Source: Paenibacillus peoriae KCTC 3763
Lineage (GTDB): Bacteria; Bacillota; Bacilli; Paenibacillales; Paenibacillaceae
NCBI RefSeq assembly: GCF_000236805.1
Contig: NZ_AGFX01000021.1
Span: 184,679 to 248,678 of the forward strand
Length of the DNA: 64,000 nucleotides
Direction: 5' to 3'
Both the position numbers and the translations under genes were made by a program. Numbering within the stretch: the first letter of the stretch is position 1; the number at the start of each line of letters is the position of its first letter. The notes below the pieces were generated by a model. That model was not told the DNA's origin and did no database searches. It saw nothing but the letters and a program-made list of their open reading frames with translations. Shown here one piece after another: positions 52,378 to 61,944 of the stretch.

Positions 52378-53928
52378 ATGACTGGAATCATATTGGAAAT
52401 GAAGGGAATTACCAAAACCTTTCCTGGCGTGAAGGCATTGGAAAATGTGAATCTCAAGATCAAGGAAGGCGAAATTCATTCCCTGTGCGGTGAGAACGGT
52501 GCGGGCAAATCGACGCTGATGAAGGTACTGAGCGGTGTATATCCGCATGGGACCTACGAAGGGGATATTATTTTCCAGGGCAAAACATGTGAATTCAAGG
52601 ATATCAAGCAGAGCGAGGAATTGGGTATCGTCATTATCCATCAGGAGCTGGCGCTGATTCCGTATCTGTCGATTGCCGAAAATATTTATCTGGGCAACGA
52701 ACGCGCGAGCGGCGGCGTGATTGATTGGAAAGAGACCTTTGTGGGTACACGTGAGCTGCTGTCCAAGGTCGGCTTGAGCGAAAATCCCAATACACTCGTT
52801 ACGAATATCGGGGTCGGGAAGCAGCAACTGGTCGAAATTGCGAAAGCGCTTTCTAAAAAGGTAAAACTGCTTATTCTCGATGAACCTACGGCGGCGCTGA
52901 ATGAGGATGATAGCGAAAATCTGCTTAATCTGATGCTGGAATTTAAGAAACAGGGTATTTCCTGTATTCTGATCTCCCACAAGCTGAATGAGGTCGCGAA
53001 GGTATCGGATTCGATCACGATTTTGCGGGATGGGAAGACGATTGAGACGCTGGATATGAAGAAGGATGAGGTCACCGAGGATCGGATTATCAGCGGGATG
53101 GTTGGACGCGATCTGACCAGCCGTTATCCAGAGCGCCATGCAGAGATTGGCAAAGTTATTTTGGAAGTGAAGGACTGGACGGTCTATCACGAGCATCATG
53201 CAGAACGCAAGGTGCTGGATCAGGTGAATTTGAATATCCGACGCGGTGAGATTGTCGGGATTGCCGGATTGATGGGGGCGGGGCGAACGGAGCTTGCGAT
53301 GAGTATTTTTGGCAAGTCGTACGGACGCAATATCTCGGGCCAACTGATTAAGGACGGCAAGCCGATCCAGAATAACACGGTTACGGACGCGATTAACAAC
53401 GGATTTGCTTATGTGACGGAGGATCGCAAGGAATATGGCCTGATTCTGATGGATGATATCAAGCGCAATATTTCACTGACGGGCCTGAACAAGCTGACCA
53501 AGGGTGTTGTCGTCAATGAGCAGGAGGAAGTTGTCGTTGCCGAGGATATGAAAAAAAGCATGAACATCAAAGCGCCGAGCATTTTACAGAAAACGGGCAA
53601 TCTGAGCGGCGGCAATCAGCAGAAGGTCGTACTGAGCAAATGGATTTTTGCCGGGCCGGATATTCTGATTCTCGATGAGCCGACGCGCGGTATTGATGTA
53701 GGTGCCAAATATGAAATTTACACGATTATTCACCGACTTGCCGCTGAAGGCAAGGGCGTGCTGGTCATTTCATCCGAGCTGCCGGAGGTACTGGGCTTGT
53801 GTGACCGGATTTACGTTATGAATGCAGGGCGAATCACCGGAGAGGTTAGCCGTGAGGACGCGTCGCAGGAAACGTTGATGAGATATATGACCAAGTCAGG
53901 AGGCGTGAAGCATGGAAACCATAACTAA
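52378..53928 (+). CDS. gguA: Monosaccharide ABC transporter ATP-binding protein (GguA/XylG type)
   Basis: A 516-residue double-ATPase. The first domain has Walker [13 protein letters not shown] near residue 35, signature [17 protein letters not shown] and Walker [12 protein letters not shown]. The second has degenerate Walker [13 protein letters not shown], signature [14 protein letters not shown] and Walker [19 protein letters not shown], as in sugar importers with a degenerate second nucleotide site. GGAAGGAG precedes ATG 52378. It is 34 bases after the binding protein and overlaps the permease by 17 bases. Confidence 0.96.
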   Translation: MTGIILEMKGITKTFPGVKALENVNLKIKEGEIHSLCGENGAGKSTLMKVLSGVYPHGTYEGDIIFQGKTCEFKDIKQSEELGIVIIHQELALIPYLSIAENIYLGNERASGGVIDWKETFVGTRELLSKVGLSENPNTLVTNIGVGKQQLVEIAKALSKKVKLLILDEPTAALNEDDSENLLNLMLEFKKQGISCILISHKLNEVAKVSDSITILRDGKTIETLDMKKDEVTEDRIISGMVGRDLTSRYPERHAEIGKVILEVKDWTVYHEHHAERKVLDQVNLNIRRGEIVGIAGLMGAGRTELAMSIFGKSYGRNISGQLIKDGKPIQNNTVTDAINNGFAYVTEDRKEYGLILMDDIKRNISLTGLNKLTKGVVVNEQEEVVVAEDMKKSMNIKAPSILQKTGNLSGGNQQKVVLSKWIFAGPDILILDEPTRGIDVGAKYEIYTIIHRLAAEGKGVLVISSELPEVLGLCDRIYVMNAGRITGEVSREDASQETLMRYMTKSGGVKHGNHN

Positions 53929-55075
53929 ATTATTTAAAAATAACATCCGCCAGTATGGCATGATGATTGCACTGGTCGTTATTATGATCCTGTTTGAAGT
54001 GCTGACGGGCGGGCTGCTGTTAAAGCCGATCAATATTACAAATCTGATTTTGCAAAACAGCTACATTCTTGTGCTGGCCATCGGGATGGTGCTGGTTATC
54101 ATCACCGGACATATTGATTTGTCTGTCGGCTCGATTGCTGCTTTTGTCGGGGCAGTTGCCGCCATTATGATGGTCGATTGGCAGCTTCCGGCGTGGATCG
54201 CCGTAATTGCAGCTTTGTTGGTTGGAGCGCTGATTGGCGCATGGCAAGGGTTCTGGGTCGCCTACGTGCGGATTCCGGCGTTTATCGTGACATTGGCGGG
54301 AATGCTGCTCTTCCGCGGATTGACGATGATTGTACTGGAAGGCCAATCCATCTCTCCTTTTCCGGGGGGCTTCCAAAAAATCAGTTCAGGGTTCCTGCCG
54401 GATTTTGCATCCTCCGGTTATAACCTGGTATCCATCATTGTCGGCATCGCGCTTACGGTTTGGTATATCGTCAATGAGTTTCGCGAGCGTCGTTCCCAGC
54501 TTAAATACGGTTTTGAGATTCCGTCACAGACTCTGTTTGTACTCAAGCTGATTGTGGTGGCTGCGATCATCAATCTGTTCACCTTTATGCTCGCAAGCTA
54601 TGCGGGAATTCCGAACATTCTCGTATTGCTGTTCATTCTGATTGTCGTCTACTCCTTTATGATGAACCGCACGGTAATGGGTCGCCATGTGTACGCGCTG
54701 GGTGGAAATGAAAAGGCGGCAGGCCTGTCTGGTGTCAAAACGAAAAAAGTAACTTTCTGGGTATTCGTAAACATGGGCGTGCTGGCTGCCATTTCCGGTT
54801 TGATCTTCGCCGCACGTCTGAATGCGGCTACGCCAAGAGCAGGTACGAACTTCGAGTTGGATGCCATCGCAGCCTGCTTCATTGGCGGAGCCTCGGCAAC
54901 CGGCGGGATCGGGACCGTTTTTGGAGCGATTATCGGTGGCCTGGTAATGGGCGTACTGAATAACGGCATGTCCCTGATTGGTTTGGGTATTGACTGGCAG
55001 CAAGGGATCAAAGGTCTGGTACTGCTGCTGGCGGTTGCCTTCGATATTTACAACAAAAACAAAAGATCGGCTTAA
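53912..55075 (+). CDS. gguB: Monosaccharide ABC transporter permease (GguB type)
   Basis: A 387-residue polytopic permease of the BPD_transp_2/XylH family. About ten membrane helices ([71 protein letters not shown]) are visible. The conserved GHIDLSVGS and [33 protein letters not shown] motifs match sugar permeases. AGGAGGCG precedes ATG 53912, overlapping the ATPase end. It is the last gene of the operon, which ends in a strong terminator. Confidence 0.96.
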   Translation: METITKLFKNNIRQYGMMIALVVIMILFEVLTGGLLLKPINITNLILQNSYILVLAIGMVLVIITGHIDLSVGSIAAFVGAVAAIMMVDWQLPAWIAVIAALLVGALIGAWQGFWVAYVRIPAFIVTLAGMLLFRGLTMIVLEGQSISPFPGGFQKISSGFLPDFASSGYNLVSIIVGIALTVWYIVNEFRERRSQLKYGFEIPSQTLFVLKLIVVAAIINLFTFMLASYAGIPNILVLLFILIVVYSFMMNRTVMGRHVYALGGNEKAAGLSGVKTKKVTFWVFVNMGVLAAISGLIFAARLNAATPRAGTNFELDAIAACFIGGASATGGIGTVFGAIIGGLVMGVLNNGMSLIGLGIDWQQGIKGLVLLLAVAFDIYNKNKRSA

Positions 55076-55106
55076 TCTCATCTTCAAGTGATCGCGTATA
55101 ACCAAT

Positions 55107-55154
55107 AAGGAACCTCCAGTCCACTTGATATGTGGATACTGGAGGTTCCTTGTT
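55107..55154. terminator. Bidirectional terminator
   Basis: AAGGAACCTCCAGT pairs with ACTGGAGGTTCCTT, with CCAC/GTGG continuing the stem. It ends the sugar ABC operon and the converging SDR gene. Confidence 0.92.
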
Positions 55155-55186
55155 TGTTTGACCTTGCAGGCCACGATCATACGTAT

Positions 55187-56086
55187 TTAAGTTGTCACCA
55201 TTTGTCCGCCATTGACATGCAGTGTTTGGCCTGTAATAAAGGAGCCGTCATCTGAAGCCAGCAGCACATAAGCGGGGGCCAGCTCATAAGGCTGCCCGGC
55301 ACGCTTCATCGGTGTATTGGTGCCGAAGGTGCGGATCGCTTCCGGTGATTGTGTGGCGGCATTCAGCGGAGTCCAGATCGGACCGGGAGCAATGGCGTTC
55401 ACACGAATCCCCTGATCGACCAGATTATTAGCCAGAGCGCGGGTAAAACTCACAATCGCACCTTTGGTGGATGCATAGTCGATCAGATTCTTTTGCCCGA
55501 CATACGCTGTAATCGAAGCCGTATTGACGATGCTGGCTCCAGCTCGCATATACGGCAGTGCTTCTGTGGTCATATGAAAGAAGGAAATAATATTCGTATC
55601 AAACGTGTCACGAAGTTGTTGTTCACTGATATCCAGATACGATTCGCGCACAAACTGAACACCCATGTTATTAATGAGGATATCGATACGACCGAAGGTT
55701 TCCATCGTTTGTTGGACAACCAGACAGCAGTTGCTTTTTAGCCTCAGATCGCCTGGAATTAACAAACAACGTCTGCCGAGCTTGTGAATCACATCGCGGG
55801 TTTCCATCGCATCCCGATGCTCATCGAGATAGGCAATGACCAGATCGGCTCCTTCTTTGGCAAAGGCCACAGCAACCGCACGACCAATACCGCTATCACC
55901 GCCGCTAATAATCGCTACCCGATCCTGAAGCTTTCCAGTGCCGATATACTTTGGATTATCAAAAATAGGGCGTGGAACCATTAGATATTCCAACCCTGGT
56001 TGTCTGTATTGATGCTGGGGAGGAAAAGCAATCGGAACTTCTTTACATTGGGTTTCTGTACCGTAATTAGGATACTGCCAATTCAT
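55187..56086 (-). CDS. SDR oxidoreductase, stress-type (YhdF/YdaD-like)
   Basis: A 299-residue short-chain dehydrogenase with the N-terminal extension of the general-stress group (MNWQYPNYGTETQCKEVPIAFPPQHQYRQPG). The cofactor motif is AIISGGDSGIGRAVAVAFAKEGADLV, followed by INNMGVQFV, catalytic Ser in NTASITAYVGQ and DYASTKGAIVSF (Tyr-x3-Lys), then RVNAIAPGPIWTPL and ASDDGSFITGQTLHVNGG. It oxidises or reduces an unknown alcohol/aldehyde with NAD(P). AAGGAG precedes the start. Confidence 0.93.
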   Translation of the reverse strand: MNWQYPNYGTETQCKEVPIAFPPQHQYRQPGLEYLMVPRPIFDNPKYIGTGKLQDRVAIISGGDSGIGRAVAVAFAKEGADLVIAYLDEHRDAMETRDVIHKLGRRCLLIPGDLRLKSNCCLVVQQTMETFGRIDILINNMGVQFVRESYLDISEQQLRDTFDTNIISFFHMTTEALPYMRAGASIVNTASITAYVGQKNLIDYASTKGAIVSFTRALANNLVDQGIRVNAIAPGPIWTPLNAATQSPEAIRTFGTNTPMKRAGQPYELAPAYVLLASDDGSFITGQTLHVNGGQMVTT

Positions 56087-56211
56087 TATTAATCTCCTTC
56101 TTTAGGCGTTTTGAAATCCAATATATTCGAAATGGGCGCAAACGGTGACTCACAACGGTTTCCTGTAAGCGGGCTGTCTCCGTTAACTGCGAGTTGTGTT
56201 TAAATCATAAA

Positions 56212-56964
56212 TTATCCCGAAATCGTTGCTCCATCCGCCGGAATATGGACACGCTTCCCCAAGCCTTCACGGTTGATATGTTCCGCAAGTTCGGAGCGAG
56301 TTAGCAGACAATGGTTGATGGCTTCCATGTGGATAGCCACGACTTGTGTATAAGGGGCGTGCTGCGCTACCGTCGTCACATCCTGGGCAGTCATAATGAT
56401 GGGATCACCCACTGTAAAACGCGCTCCTCCAGCGTTCACAATTGTCCAGTCAGGACGATATTCGTCCAGTGTTTTGGCAACTTCACTGCACCAGATGGTA
56501 TCCCCGGCCAAATAGACGACAGGCTCATCAGGAGCTTGAAACACAAAGCCTGAAACGGGCCCCATCTGCTCCCCGATTTCTCCGGTACCGTGATGTCCAG
56601 TTGTGCGGATGATCTCGATTTCTCCCATAGACCCAACCATCCAAATCGGATTCACCTGTGTAAAACCGTCAGCAGCAATCTGCTCTTCATTACCGGGCTG
56701 ACAGAAGACGGGGATTTGCTTGTCCAGCCATTGTACTGCCGCCGGGTCCCAATGATCCGGGTGCAAATGCGTAACGATCACAACGTCAGGCTGTACGAGC
56801 GTTTCCCATTGTGGAGGCAATGGAACCAGCGGATTGCGACGATCATTCGCCGTATTCGGAATAGGCGGATTTACGCCAGGCTCGCTCAGCATCGGGTCGA
56901 TCAGAAATTTTACTCCACCATATTCCAGCCATAGGGTTGCATTGCGGATCAATGTGATTTTCAT
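56212..56964 (-). CDS. MBL-fold metallohydrolase
   Basis: A 250-residue metallo-beta-lactamase-fold protein of the UlaG/YtkL-like group. The metal motif is THLHPDHWDPAAVQWL (HxHxDH) near residue 73, with a later His in TTGHHGTGEIG and Asp in VYLAGDTIW. MKITLIRNATLWLEYGGVKFLIDPML is the typical N-terminus. Start 56964 follows AAAGGAG; a longer frame to 57057 lacks a site. Divergent from an Lrp-type gene, which may regulate it. Confidence 0.9.
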   Translation of the reverse strand: MKITLIRNATLWLEYGGVKFLIDPMLSEPGVNPPIPNTANDRRNPLVPLPPQWETLVQPDVVIVTHLHPDHWDPAAVQWLDKQIPVFCQPGNEEQIAADGFTQVNPIWMVGSMGEIEIIRTTGHHGTGEIGEQMGPVSGFVFQAPDEPVVYLAGDTIWCSEVAKTLDEYRPDWTIVNAGGARFTVGDPIIMTAQDVTTVAQHAPYTQVVAIHMEAINHCLLTRSELAEHINREGLGKRVHIPADGATISG

Positions 56965-57059
56965 ATATTGAAAGCTCCTTTGGTATAGTCGATAAAATTT
57001 TTTAGCCGGATAAGTTCGGCGGTTCGTTGTTTCTGTTACAATCATATCTGACGCCAAAG

Positions 57060-57314
57060 ATGCAGGCTATGGAACTATTTGTGCCCGATGAGGTCGACCT
57101 GCGCATTCTTCGTCATCTGATTGAGGACAGCTCTTTATCGCACAAGGAAATTGGTCTGCTCGTTCATCTTACGGGTCAAGCGGTAGGAGCGCGTGTTCGG
57201 AAAATGGAGGATGCAGGCATCATCGAAGGATATACTATACGCTGGAGCCCTGAAAAAATGAAGCAGACCATTCACGCCTTTATTACGGTCCCATACATAA
57301 ACAAGCATGGTTAA
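57060..57314 (+). CDS. Truncated Lrp/AsnC family regulator
   Basis: A helix-turn-helix of the Lrp/AsnC class: DEVDLRILRHLIEDSSLSHKEIGLLVHLTGQAVGARVRKMEDAGIIEGYTIRWSPEKM is a complete N-terminal domain. Normal Lrp proteins continue with about 80 residues of ligand-binding RAM domain; here the frame stops after its first strand (IHAFITVPYINKHG). The start is uncertain (ATG 57060 or 57069; TACAAT at 57037-57042 would be a -10). It overlaps an ATG of the EcsC frame. It may be a truncated gene or a short DNA-binding protein. Confidence 0.6.
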   Translation: MQAMELFVPDEVDLRILRHLIEDSSLSHKEIGLLVHLTGQAVGARVRKMEDAGIIEGYTIRWSPEKMKQTIHAFITVPYINKHG

Positions 57315-57333
57315 AAAGGAGACGTGTACTTCT

Positions 57334-58200
57334 ATGAAGCAGGCAGCACAATATCGTGAAGGTCAGGACCAATTGCGTCATGAGCTGAATACGATTGAGG
57401 CGTGGGAAAAAGAGCAAAAGGACATTTTTTTCTGGGAAAAAATCGGCAGATGGCCTTTTATGCTGCTGGATCGGCTGACGCCTAAAATCATTAAAGACAA
57501 GCTGGAGCAACTGCTTAACGAGTTGGGAAGCTTCATTCAAAACGGCGGCAAATATTTGGTGAACGAAGAAACCGTTCTAAACAAGCTAAAGCAGACGACT
57601 CGTGAACATATCATTCGGCAAAATGGTACTGATTCAGATCGCAGCCCTGAACCGGCATGGGGGCTTAAGCAGGCGGCTGAATTGCCGCTCACGATCATGG
57701 ATCAGACCGCTGATGAAATAATATCAGGTCGTGTTACCTTCGCCACCGCTCAGGGAGCGACAACAGGGGTTGGCGGTGTGTTTACCATCGCAGCGGATAT
57801 TCCTATTTTGCTCGGCTTGTCGCTCAAAGTACTGCAGGAAATGGCGTTGTGCTACGGCTTCAATCCCGATGATAAGCAGGAACGCATATTTATCATCAAG
57901 TGTATGCAATTCGCTTCATCCGACATCGTGGGAAAAAAGGCTGTGCTGGAGGAACTGGCCTTGTTTGATGATCCTTCACGCCAGGCGCAGGTCTTTTCCC
58001 AGATGCAGGGATGGAAAGAAGTCGTAAATACGTACCGCGACCAGTTTGGCTGGAAAAAGCTGCTTCAGATGGTTCCGATTGCGGGCATTCTGTTTGGCTC
58101 CATCGCCAATCGAAGCGCGATTCGTGACATAGCTGAGGTAGGTAAAATGCTATACAAAAAGCGTCGTATTCTGATGCGTCTGGCTGAAGCCAAAAATTGA
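57334..58200 (+). CDS. EcsC family protein
   Basis: A 288-residue protein of the EcsC family. Characteristic blocks are WGLKQAAELPLTIMDQTADEIISGR, TFATAQGATTGVGGVFTIAADIPILLGLSLKVLQEMALCYGF and VPIAGILFGSIANRSAIRDIAEVGKMLYKKR. These proteins occur near ABC exporters in Bacillus, but here none is adjacent. AAGGAG lies upstream of ATG 57334 with long spacing; ATG 57307 is possible. Its stop codon abuts the stop codon of the opposite MFS gene with no base between, so no room for a terminator exists. Confidence 0.9.
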   Translation: MKQAAQYREGQDQLRHELNTIEAWEKEQKDIFFWEKIGRWPFMLLDRLTPKIIKDKLEQLLNELGSFIQNGGKYLVNEETVLNKLKQTTREHIIRQNGTDSDRSPEPAWGLKQAAELPLTIMDQTADEIISGRVTFATAQGATTGVGGVFTIAADIPILLGLSLKVLQEMALCYGFNPDDKQERIFIIKCMQFASSDIVGKKAVLEELALFDDPSRQAQVFSQMQGWKEVVNTYRDQFGWKKLLQMVPIAGILFGSIANRSAIRDIAEVGKMLYKKRRILMRLAEAKN

Positions 58201-59469
58201 TTACACTTCGGCTCCATTTTCTTCGGCCCAGCGGTTCAGGGTTTTGTCTGTAGGCAGCAAGAAGGTCAAAATGCCGAGCAGCGGCAAAAAGCCACACAGG
58301 AACATGATGTTCGTGATGCCTACTTTGTCGATCCAGTTGCCGAGTACCAGCGCTCCCACTCCGCCAAGGCCAAAAGCGAGACCCGTGATCAGACCGGAGA
58401 CTGTTCCGATTTTGCCGGGTACGAGCATCTGCGCGTATACAACGGTAATGGAGAAGCTCGACAGCATGATAAAACCGATAATTGGCAACAGGATAGCAGT
58501 CCAGAATTGGTTGGCATAAGGCAGCAACAGTGCAAGAGGCGCGGCCAATACCATGGACAGGAAAATCATATTACGTTTACCAAAACGGTCTGCCAGCGGC
58601 CCACCAAAGAAGGTGCCTAGCGCACCAGCTCCGAGGAACAGGAAAATGTACAGCTGTGCATCAGCCAGTGGCATTTTAAATACTTCCATCAGGTAAAACG
58701 CATAGTAGCTTCCGACCGAGGTCGAATACCACGAACGGACAAATACCAGTAGAATGAGGACAATCATGGCAAACATAATGCGGTTGCGTACTTCGGGCTT
58801 CATACGGCGTGCGACCGCTTTTTTACGTGCAAAGCCTTCTGTACGCAGGACGTTGCCATACCAGCGGGCGATGAACGACTGTATCACAATCCCGGCTGCC
58901 GCAATACCTGTGAACCAGATAGCGCCAAATTGCCCTAACGGGATAAAAATCCAGCTCGTAAGCATCGGTGCCAGCGACTGGCCTGCATTGCCGCCAACCT
59001 GGAAAATGGATTGGGCCAGCCCGCGGCGTGATCCGGCCGCCATATGGGATACCCGCGAGCCTTCCGGGTGAAAGGCGGCGGATCCCAGACCGACGAAGAT
59101 AACCGCGAGCAGCACCGCTTTATAATCCGGGGCATAGGCAAGGAGCAGCATACCTGTCAGTGTAAAGCCCATACCGATGGGCAGGATAGCAGGCGTAGGT
59201 CTCTTGTCCGAAAACAAGCCAATCACCGGCTGCATGATGGAAGCCGTAAAATTAATGGCGAATGAAATCCAGCCGATCTGCGTATAGTTCAGGCTCATGG
59301 ATTCCTTCAAGATCGGAAAGATCGCAGGTATGACCGATTGAATCGAGTCATTGAATAGATGGACGAAGCTGATGGCAATCAGAATCGCAAACACGGTGCC
59401 CTTCGCTTGTGGTCCCTGAAGCGGGAGCGATTGGCCTGTTTCTTTTTTTGCTGCAGAGTTAGTAGTCAT
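58201..59469 (-). CDS. MFS transporter, fosmidomycin-resistance (Fsr) type
   Basis: A 422-residue, 12-TM major facilitator closely patterned on Fsr. Signature blocks: FVHLFNDSIQSVIPAIFPILKESMSLNYTQIGWISFAINFTASIMQPVIGLFSDKRPTP, GLGSAAFHPEGSRVSHMAAGSRRGLAQSIFQVGGNAG and GGPLADRFGKRNMI. Fsr pumps export fosmidomycin and related phosphonates. GGAGG precedes the start at 59469. It ends directly against the EcsC gene. Confidence 0.92.
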   Translation of the reverse strand: MTTNSAAKKETGQSLPLQGPQAKGTVFAILIAISFVHLFNDSIQSVIPAIFPILKESMSLNYTQIGWISFAINFTASIMQPVIGLFSDKRPTPAILPIGMGFTLTGMLLLAYAPDYKAVLLAVIFVGLGSAAFHPEGSRVSHMAAGSRRGLAQSIFQVGGNAGQSLAPMLTSWIFIPLGQFGAIWFTGIAAAGIVIQSFIARWYGNVLRTEGFARKKAVARRMKPEVRNRIMFAMIVLILLVFVRSWYSTSVGSYYAFYLMEVFKMPLADAQLYIFLFLGAGALGTFFGGPLADRFGKRNMIFLSMVLAAPLALLLPYANQFWTAILLPIIGFIMLSSFSITVVYAQMLVPGKIGTVSGLITGLAFGLGGVGALVLGNWIDKVGITNIMFLCGFLPLLGILTFLLPTDKTLNRWAEENGAEV

Positions 59470-59736
59470 GGCAACCTCCGGTTAAGTATGTATGTTTTAA
59501 GATATAGGAAGCGATCCGTTTGCAGCAAATGGCTGAAAGTGGAACAAAGCCTATCTTTGCTCGGTGCTGCTAACTCATACGGCTGCATACTCGTCATTGC
59601 TTGATTTAATTCGTTTTTGTTTGCGGCTCATGGAAATCCAAATGTTTATCATTTTTGAAACCGATATATAGATGAGCATTGGGATGGAATGTTGCAAAAT
59701 GCTGATTGGAAATAGAGAAAGAAAAGGGGAGCAAGC

Positions 59737-61743
59737 ATGAGAAAAACAGGGATAATTGTACTAGCTGCAGCGATGATCTGTGGAGTGACAGCAGGCGCTA
59801 CACTAAACAACGGCTCAACAGCGGCGGCGGCAGAGACAGCGACGAATGTAATCGCGAACAACTCTTGGAAAACCGCTAAAATTATGGATGTGGTCGACCG
59901 GGATAACTACTTGCTGGATGACGGTTCTTTATGGAGAAAAAGCATAGACGGTCCAGTTATTGAAAAATTGAATTTGAAGGGAATTACGGGCAGCAAGGAT
60001 GAAAGAGTAGACTATTACGGCTGGACTCAGGACGGAAGGGTAGCTAACTGGGATAATATTTCCGACCATGCAACATTAGCGACTCAATCCTCAGGAGTTA
60101 AAGAGATCACCGGAGAGGGCTTGGCTATTAAAAACGATGGGACGGTCTCTTGGGGAAGAGGCAAGATCGAGGGAATATCAGATGCCATCGACGGCGATAA
60201 GATAAGCACCTATTTTACGGTTCTTACTCGCTCCGGTGATGTATGGTATTCCACAGGCTACGCGGGCTCCAAGCCGCGCAAAATAGGACATGTAGATGAT
60301 GCGCTTAATATCAAAATGAGTACGGCTTATGCCGCGGTGCTGAAGGAAGACGGTCATGTCACGATGTTGGATATGCTGACGAATGAACCGCCGCGTGAAG
60401 TGGGGAGTGATATTGCTTCGATATTGTGGAAAAAAGGTACGCATGTCTTAATTACCGTACATCGCGACGGGACGGTGTGGAGCTATGATCGGCTGAAAAA
60501 ATATCCGGCGGTACAGCTTAGCGGATTGTCTAATGTTGTACGGCTGGTTGATTCACCTGACGAGCTTTTTGCACAATTAAAGGATGGTTCATGGGTCGGC
60601 TATAAGGATGGCATCACGACTCCTTTAAGTTTACCTACATTAACAGGGATGACTCTGTTGACGACCTCCAAAGAGGCTGCGATCGGTGACCGTGTTCAGT
60701 TGAATGTACAGGAGACGTATTCCAATGGCTATCGGCTCACACGGCATCCCGAAGTCAGTGAAATTGAAGTAGAGAAGCCTCAGGTTGCCGAACTGCAGCA
60801 GGACGGCTCAGGCAAACTCAACGTACGGGGCATTGGCAGTACAGCCGTATCTCTGCGGACCGAAGGGATACCATCATCTTTTACCCTGAAAGTAGCGTCT
60901 GATCAAACATTGACCGGGGCGGCTGTGCTGAACGGAAGTGTGTATTTGCCTGTACAGCCTGTGTTCAAGACACTGGGCGGATCAGTAACCGTAGCAAATC
61001 AGACTTTTACGATCAAGCTCGGCAAAAACAATATTGTACTCCAAAAAGGGAGTTCATCTGCGATGGTGAATGGCAAACCTGTTGCGCTTAAAGGCAAGAT
61101 ACAAACAGTCAATGGACAGGTGGTATTCCCGGGAACATTGCTGACCGATTTAAAACTGGGAGGATTTAAGTGGAATCGTGATCGGCAGCAAGCGGAACTA
61201 GCTGTGGGTGCTACCAAACTTGTGATTGAGACGCCGGAAACGGCAAAAATTATCAAAGCCATTGATCTGGGCAGTCTGTCCAAACTCATTGGCAAAACCT
61301 ATTGGGTCAATAACTTCTATAATGCTGGAGAGCGCTTTGGCAAAGTAACAGTTAAAGATATCGAGGTCAGTACGGATCCGAATGGTGTTAAATCGTATGA
61401 AGTTATTTTTCAGGGCGCGAATGGCGTAACTTATAACACGTTTTCCATGGTTGGAGCTTCGCGCATCCCGCAAATGCTGTCCGATTCCGATCAGTTCCTG
61501 ACTTACGATCCCTACAAGAAATATCAATGGTCGCAAGCCATTTGGAACAAGATTAAAAATAATGAAGTCAGCGTGGGCATGAATACGACGCAAGTGCAGT
61601 TCGCATGGGGAAACCCAACAGTCAGAGAAAAGGGATCTGCTTCAAACGGAACCCAGGTCGCAGCCTGGGTATATGGCAACCGTAGTCTTTATTTTAAAGC
61701 GGTGGGTTTTGTAAATGGTAAAGTTATAGAGGTATGGCTGTAA
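59737..61743 (+). CDS. Secreted repeat protein with stalk domain and SmpA/OmlA-like tail
   Basis: A 668-residue exported protein. After a signal peptide (ending near TAAAAE) it has RCC1-like repeats to about residue 290, with units such as YYGWTQDGRVANWD, LAIKNDGTVSWGRG, TRSGDVWYSTG and TVHRDGTVWSYD. A Big-like segment follows, then a stalk domain (LNGSVYLPVQPVFKTLGGSV, VNGQVVFPGTLLTDLKLGGFKW). The last 60 residues (VSVGMNTTQVQFAWGNPTVREKG...VIEVWL) resemble the SmpA/OmlA motif. AAAGGGGAG precedes the start. Function unknown; probably surface-located. Confidence 0.8.
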   Translation: MRKTGIIVLAAAMICGVTAGATLNNGSTAAAAETATNVIANNSWKTAKIMDVVDRDNYLLDDGSLWRKSIDGPVIEKLNLKGITGSKDERVDYYGWTQDGRVANWDNISDHATLATQSSGVKEITGEGLAIKNDGTVSWGRGKIEGISDAIDGDKISTYFTVLTRSGDVWYSTGYAGSKPRKIGHVDDALNIKMSTAYAAVLKEDGHVTMLDMLTNEPPREVGSDIASILWKKGTHVLITVHRDGTVWSYDRLKKYPAVQLSGLSNVVRLVDSPDELFAQLKDGSWVGYKDGITTPLSLPTLTGMTLLTTSKEAAIGDRVQLNVQETYSNGYRLTRHPEVSEIEVEKPQVAELQQDGSGKLNVRGIGSTAVSLRTEGIPSSFTLKVASDQTLTGAAVLNGSVYLPVQPVFKTLGGSVTVANQTFTIKLGKNNIVLQKGSSSAMVNGKPVALKGKIQTVNGQVVFPGTLLTDLKLGGFKWNRDRQQAELAVGATKLVIETPETAKIIKAIDLGSLSKLIGKTYWVNNFYNAGERFGKVTVKDIEVSTDPNGVKSYEVIFQGANGVTYNTFSMVGASRIPQMLSDSDQFLTYDPYKKYQWSQAIWNKIKNNEVSVGMNTTQVQFAWGNPTVREKGSASNGTQVAAWVYGNRSLYFKAVGFVNGKVIEVWL

Positions 61744-61773
61744 GGTTATGACGTTTCCATAATAGCTTTGAAC

Positions 61774-61824
61774 GAGGGTGTCTCAAGAGCCGCATAAAGG
61801 GCCTATGAGATGCCTTTTTTTTGT
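61774..61824 (+). terminator. Terminator after stalk/repeat protein
   Basis: GGTGTCTCA pairs with TGAGATGCC with further GCC/GGC pairs inside, and eight T follow. Confidence 0.82.
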
Positions 61825-61944
61825 TTTAACAAAACTATGCTCTTTATTTAACAAATGCAAGCTATGATTTTTATGCCGTACAACCTGTTGTGTGGATGAA
61901 CACAAAGCAAGTATGAAGAGCACAAGAGAGGATATGATTAAACA

